A stretch of 34,992 nt of DNA from JBBDIP01 sp964602455 (GTDB taxonomy: Bacteria > Bacillota > Sulfobacillia > Fermentithermobacillales > Fermentithermobacillaceae), in assembly GCA_964602455.1 (NCBI GenBank), contig CAZRRG010000013.1, forward strand, positions 1 through 34,992, given 5' to 3'. The stretch's first letter is position 1; each line of letters starts with the position of its first letter. The notes beneath the pieces are model-generated. The model was given only the letters and a program-made list of their open reading frames with translations, had not been told where the DNA came from and ran no database searches. Position numbers and translations under genes: made by a program. This document shows positions 31,726 to 34,992 of this stretch, piece after piece.

Positions 31726-34620
31726 AACGATGACGCCTGCGCTTTCGGACTAGAATCAGGTGCTACGGTCCGACTCACGCTGAGCGGTACTAATGTACTG
31801 TATAGCGGAGGGCGACACGCCGGATTGGAAGTGCCGGATGGGGCATCTCTCGCTGTTTACGGTTCTGATAGCGGTAGCTCCCTAAGAGCCCAAAGTCGGA
31901 TGTACAGTGCTGGTGCCGGTATCGGCGGCGGTTACGGTCAGGCGGCCGGAGATATCACCATCTACGGCGGCACAATCGAGGCTACTTCCGGCCATGGTGC
32001 CGGCATCGGAGGTGGCCATGGCGGCAATGGTGGCACCATAACCATAGTGGGTGGCGAAATCACTGCAACTACCCTGTGGGGAGCCGGTATCGGCGGTGGC
32101 GATGAAGGCGATGGCGGCACTATAGCCATTGAAGGCGGGACAATCACCGCGGCTTCCTTCTATGGGGCCGGCGTCGGCGGTGGCTTTCGCGGCAATGGCG
32201 GCACCATAACCATAAACGACGGAACTGTCACTGCCAAGGCGCCATCAACAAGTCCTCAACCCACAGATATGTCGAAGATAGGTGCCGCTATCGGTGGCGG
32301 TTGTGGGGGTGCCGGCGGTAACATCACAATTAGCGGCGGAATAGTCACTGCAATAGCATCCGAGTATAACGCGGCAATCGGCGATGGAAACACGGCAAAC
32401 ACCGATGTTGGACTAACCGTCACCATAAGCGGTGGCGAGGTTGTGGCGGAATCCTGCCTCCTAGGATTTGCCGGTCATCGGTACAATGACAGAACTAGCA
32501 GTGTCTACATAAGTGGTGGCAAGGTTACCGTCGAACCCTACTTCAGTGTTGGGTTTGCCAGTTTCGCATCGGTTGACGTGCAAATCAGTGGCGGCACGGT
32601 CATCTTTGACAAGGGTGCATCCGAGGCCTCAACCTGGGACTCAACCTTTACCATAACCGGTGGTTCGATAAACCCGAACTCTGCCCAGGTTGAGGCCATA
32701 AACGGGTCAACAACCCCCGTGTATCCTACCAAAGTCCAGTTGGAAGGCATTGTCAGCCCAACGGGTGTTTCGTCGCTTTCCATCGACTCGGGAGGAGCCG
32801 GGTACGATTACGGCACCAACGACATGCTGACGGACAGCAGCGGCTATCTCTATCTCTACTTGCCCGAAGGCGCGACTATGTCCACTGCGATAACCGGTTC
32901 CGCGAAGTATACAGGGACTGTCACGACAGACACCTCGAACAGCGCGAGCGGTGTTCTCATCTTGGATACTGCGGCGCCAACGGTTCAGAACGTAACGATT
33001 CTTAACAGTAACGGCACACTCGCAAGTAATGAGGCCGCGCCACTGGAAGGCAAGGTTCAGATCGCCTTTTGTGAGGAGATGCGCCCGTATGAAGGCGCGG
33101 TGGCTCTTAACGGAAACGCCCTGTCTAGCGGCGAATGGTCCGGCGACAACACGGTCTACACAGTTCCGTACTCCGGACTTTCCTACAGCACGACATATAC
33201 GGTGCAGGTTTCCGGCTTCAAGGATTACTCGGGCAACACAATGACAGAAGCAGATTCCCACTCGTTCACGACCGTCACTGCTTTGGTTGTCGATGGGGAT
33301 GCAAGCGGATACGAGTACAAGGACGGCGTACTGACGTTCAAGGCGCCAGGAGACTACACGGTATCTATGAATACCGGGGTTACGACAACGACAGACAGGA
33401 TCGTAGTCAATGCCGGGACCGAAGAAGACCCGGTTAACATAACGCTCAACGGAGTATCGATTGTCAGGTCGGTGGGCGGCAACGCCTTTGAGTTGACGAA
33501 TGGCGCCACGGTCAATCTGTTGCTTAAAGGGAACAACAGTCTTATTGCCCAAGCATCCATGTCCTCTGGGCTGAGAGTCCCAAACGGTACGTCTGTTGCA
33601 ATCGACGCCATTGACGCTGACGGTTCCCTCTATGCCGAAGGAGGCATGAGTTCTGCTGCCATAGGTGGTGGGCGTGTTACTAGTATCGGGACCATTACCA
33701 TAAACGGCGGCAAGATTACCGCCTACGCCGAAGGCTATGGCGCTGCCATAGGTAGTGGCATGGATGTGTTGGCTGCCTCGGGAAGAGTCGAGATAAACGG
33801 CGAGAAAGTAGAGGCTACTTCGATTCTCGGCTGTGGCATTGGTGGTGGTGTCAATAGCTTGTTCGACGCGATCATTATCAGCGGTGGCGAAGTAGTTGCC
33901 GGCAGCTTCGGAGAAGTCACAGCAGCCATCGGAAATGCAAACACTATCGACATTAGCGGTGGTGAAGTGAATGCCACATTCGTTGGCAATGCTGATTACT
34001 ACAACGGAGGTTGCGGGATCGGCTGGGCCGGGGAGATCCACATAAGCGGCGGAGAAGTCAATGCCAGTTCTACGTATGTTTCTACTGATTCTAGGTCCTC
34101 CGTCGGAATCGGGCATTCTGGAGCAGTGTTCATCAACGGTGGTTTGGTAAACGCTACGGGTAAGACTGAGGGCATTTTCATGGCGGGAACGCTATCCATC
34201 GGTGGCGGCACAGTCACGGCCACTGCAGACGCAGCTGGTACGGGTATTCTGGTTTACCTCGATAGCCCAATAGAGATCACGGGCGGCTCAGTGAACGCGA
34301 CCTCTATCAGTCTTGTCCGCTCCGATGGGAACACAGACTTCATAGACATCGCAAATGACGTAGGGGACAAGGTCTATCTCACAAAGGTCCGGCTAGGCGG
34401 CATAAGTTCAGCTACCAGAGTCTTGTCGCTATCAGTAGATCTGAACGGCGTAGCGTACAGCTACGGCCTTAACGACGTGTATACGGACGACCTGGGCTAC
34501 CTGTATCTCTACCTCCCCCAAGGAGCGAGAGTCACAGCAGCAAGGACGGCGTCCAATTCGTACGCCGGGGTAGTTGCTACAGACGCTACAGGTGCTTCAG
34601 ATGGTACCCTTTTGTGGTAG
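31726..34620 (+). pseudogene. Repeat-rich surface protein, 5' truncated and frameshifted
   Basis: A 964-codon frame. From the DDACAFGLESGATV block (31729 on) it matches the inside of a repeat module, so the true beginning is missing; the ATG at 31663 lies within the M28 gene and is an artefact. Module 1 (31729-32960) has Gly-rich beta-helix-like repeats (GAGIGGG...TITIxGG) and ends with DSSGYLYLYLPEG. A Big_5/SbsA Ig-like domain (33000-33275; APTVQNVTI, FCEEMRPYEG, TYTVQVSGFKDYSGN) follows. Module 2 (33290-34600) repeats module 1, starting VVDGDASGYEYKDGVLTF and ending DDLGYLYLYLPQG. The TAG at 34618 comes right after a T-run, and coding resumes in another frame. Likely a secreted cell-surface protein. 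Confidence 0.75.
31912..32247 (+). repeat. Four 84-base tandem repeats encoding 28-residue units
   Basis: Four exact-length units of 28 codons begin GAGIGGG (the fourth GAGVGGG) and contain TITIxGGxITA or close variants, as in GDITIYGG, GTITIVGG, GTIAIEGG and GTITINDG. Related but irregular units continue to about 32540 and again at about 33650-34230. The period and the alternating T-I-T-I pattern suggest one coil of a parallel beta-helix per unit. Confidence 0.8.
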
Positions 34621-34992
34621 AGACACCAACAGGGTCGTCATCCGGTTCAAGCACTGCGCCCAGTTTCCGCGCGATTACTTCGAGCGGGCGTTCTCTGTCT
34701 GTTAACGTAAGCGCAGGGGCGAAACACGCGATTATCAGCGTGGATAACAGCATCGGTGAGCTGGTCGCGGGTGGGGGAAACGAAACCATAGAGATACCCC
34801 CTATCCCCGGTGTAGACAGCTACTCCGTCACGCTCCCCGTAGGTTATCTTGCTGCCTCTGGCGGTGGTTCGCTGACCCTCAAGACAGGCGCGGGCAGCAT
34901 AACGCTCCCGGGGAACATGCTTACGGGCATAGATGGAGAAAGGGCGCAGGTCACGATTGGCCGGGTTGACGTAACAGCCCTGCCTGCCGGGG
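34611..34992 (+). pseudogene. Continuation of the surface protein in a shifted frame
   Basis: Beyond the TAG at 34618-34620, the frame one base back reads FVVETPTGSSSGSSTAPS, then RSLSVNVSAGAKHAIISVDN, a variable part, and SYSVTLPVGYLAASGGGSL followed by SITLPGNMLTG. This resembles the linker and C-terminal region of Firmicute surface proteins that carry S-layer homology domains. It is open to the right edge. The join is explained by one missing base in the T-run at 34610-34613, so this is most likely the same gene, either mutated or miscalled in the read. Confidence 0.65.

Noticed and set aside
32707..34116. 469-codon minus-strand frame opposite the surface-protein gene
   Set aside because: It mirrors the repetitive plus-strand gene, shows no recognisable motif, and lacks a ribosome site.
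34605..34620. Programmed -1 frameshifting at the T-run of the surface-protein gene
   Set aside because: The local sequence does not fit the X XXY YYZ slippery pattern in the zero frame, and no clear downstream stimulatory structure was seen. A one-base error or mutation is simpler.
1..34992. CRISPR array, tRNA, rRNA or transposase genes
   Set aside because: No regularly spaced direct repeats with unique spacers, no cloverleaf-like sequence, and no transposase or integrase motif was found on either strand by eye.

Overview
The window reads as chromosomal DNA from a GC-rich anaerobic member of the Bacillota (Clostridia or Limnochordia-like). The reasons are strong GGAGGTG-type Shine-Dalgarno sites, frequent GTG and TTG starts, the dnaE - small protein - pfkA - pyk order known from Firmicutes, a sodium-pumping decarboxylase beta subunit and an AtpZ-type gene. 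This placement is an inference; there is no rRNA or other marker. No tRNA, rRNA, CRISPR array, insertion sequence or origin was seen, and no gene-free stretch exceeds 300 bases.

Layout. 1-107 is the start of an AtpZ-like gene running off the left edge. 242-3593 holds an aminotransferase, murD and an endonuclease III gene (nth) interrupted by one TAG. 3644-9821 holds a small zinc-ribbon gene (minus strand) and the dnaE - 89 aa protein - pfkA - pyk run. 9968-11668 holds an oadB-like sodium decarboxylase subunit, a 54 aa gamma-like partner and fxsA. 11947-15253 holds a DUF885 protein, a PQQ-repeat lipoprotein and a convergent 51 aa gene sharing a large hairpin terminator. 15401-19635 holds a MATE transporter, a GNAT acetyltransferase, a soluble sensor kinase, and a vapB-like antitoxin gene followed by a truncated vapC. 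19680-23907 holds purC, murI and two exported proteins. 24200-27151 is a tight four-gene cluster of uncharacterised membrane proteins, ended by a terminator. 27245-30255 holds a probable gene fragment, a small membrane protein, an AraC-type regulator with a long C-terminal region, and a two-part GNAT protein.

The right end (30356-34992) looks rearranged. A minus-strand M28 peptidase gene lacks its 5' part and abuts, head to head at about 31724, a plus-strand repeat-rich surface protein gene that also lacks its 5' part. The surface gene then has a one-base frameshift at about 34610 and continues off the right edge.

The most promising unexplained system is the four-gene cluster at 24200-27151. 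It encodes two proteins built as membrane segment - globular domain - membrane segment and two multi-spanning partners, with clean ribosome sites, short gaps, one ATGA overlap and its own terminator. By the positive-inside rule one globular domain lies in the cytoplasm and the other outside.
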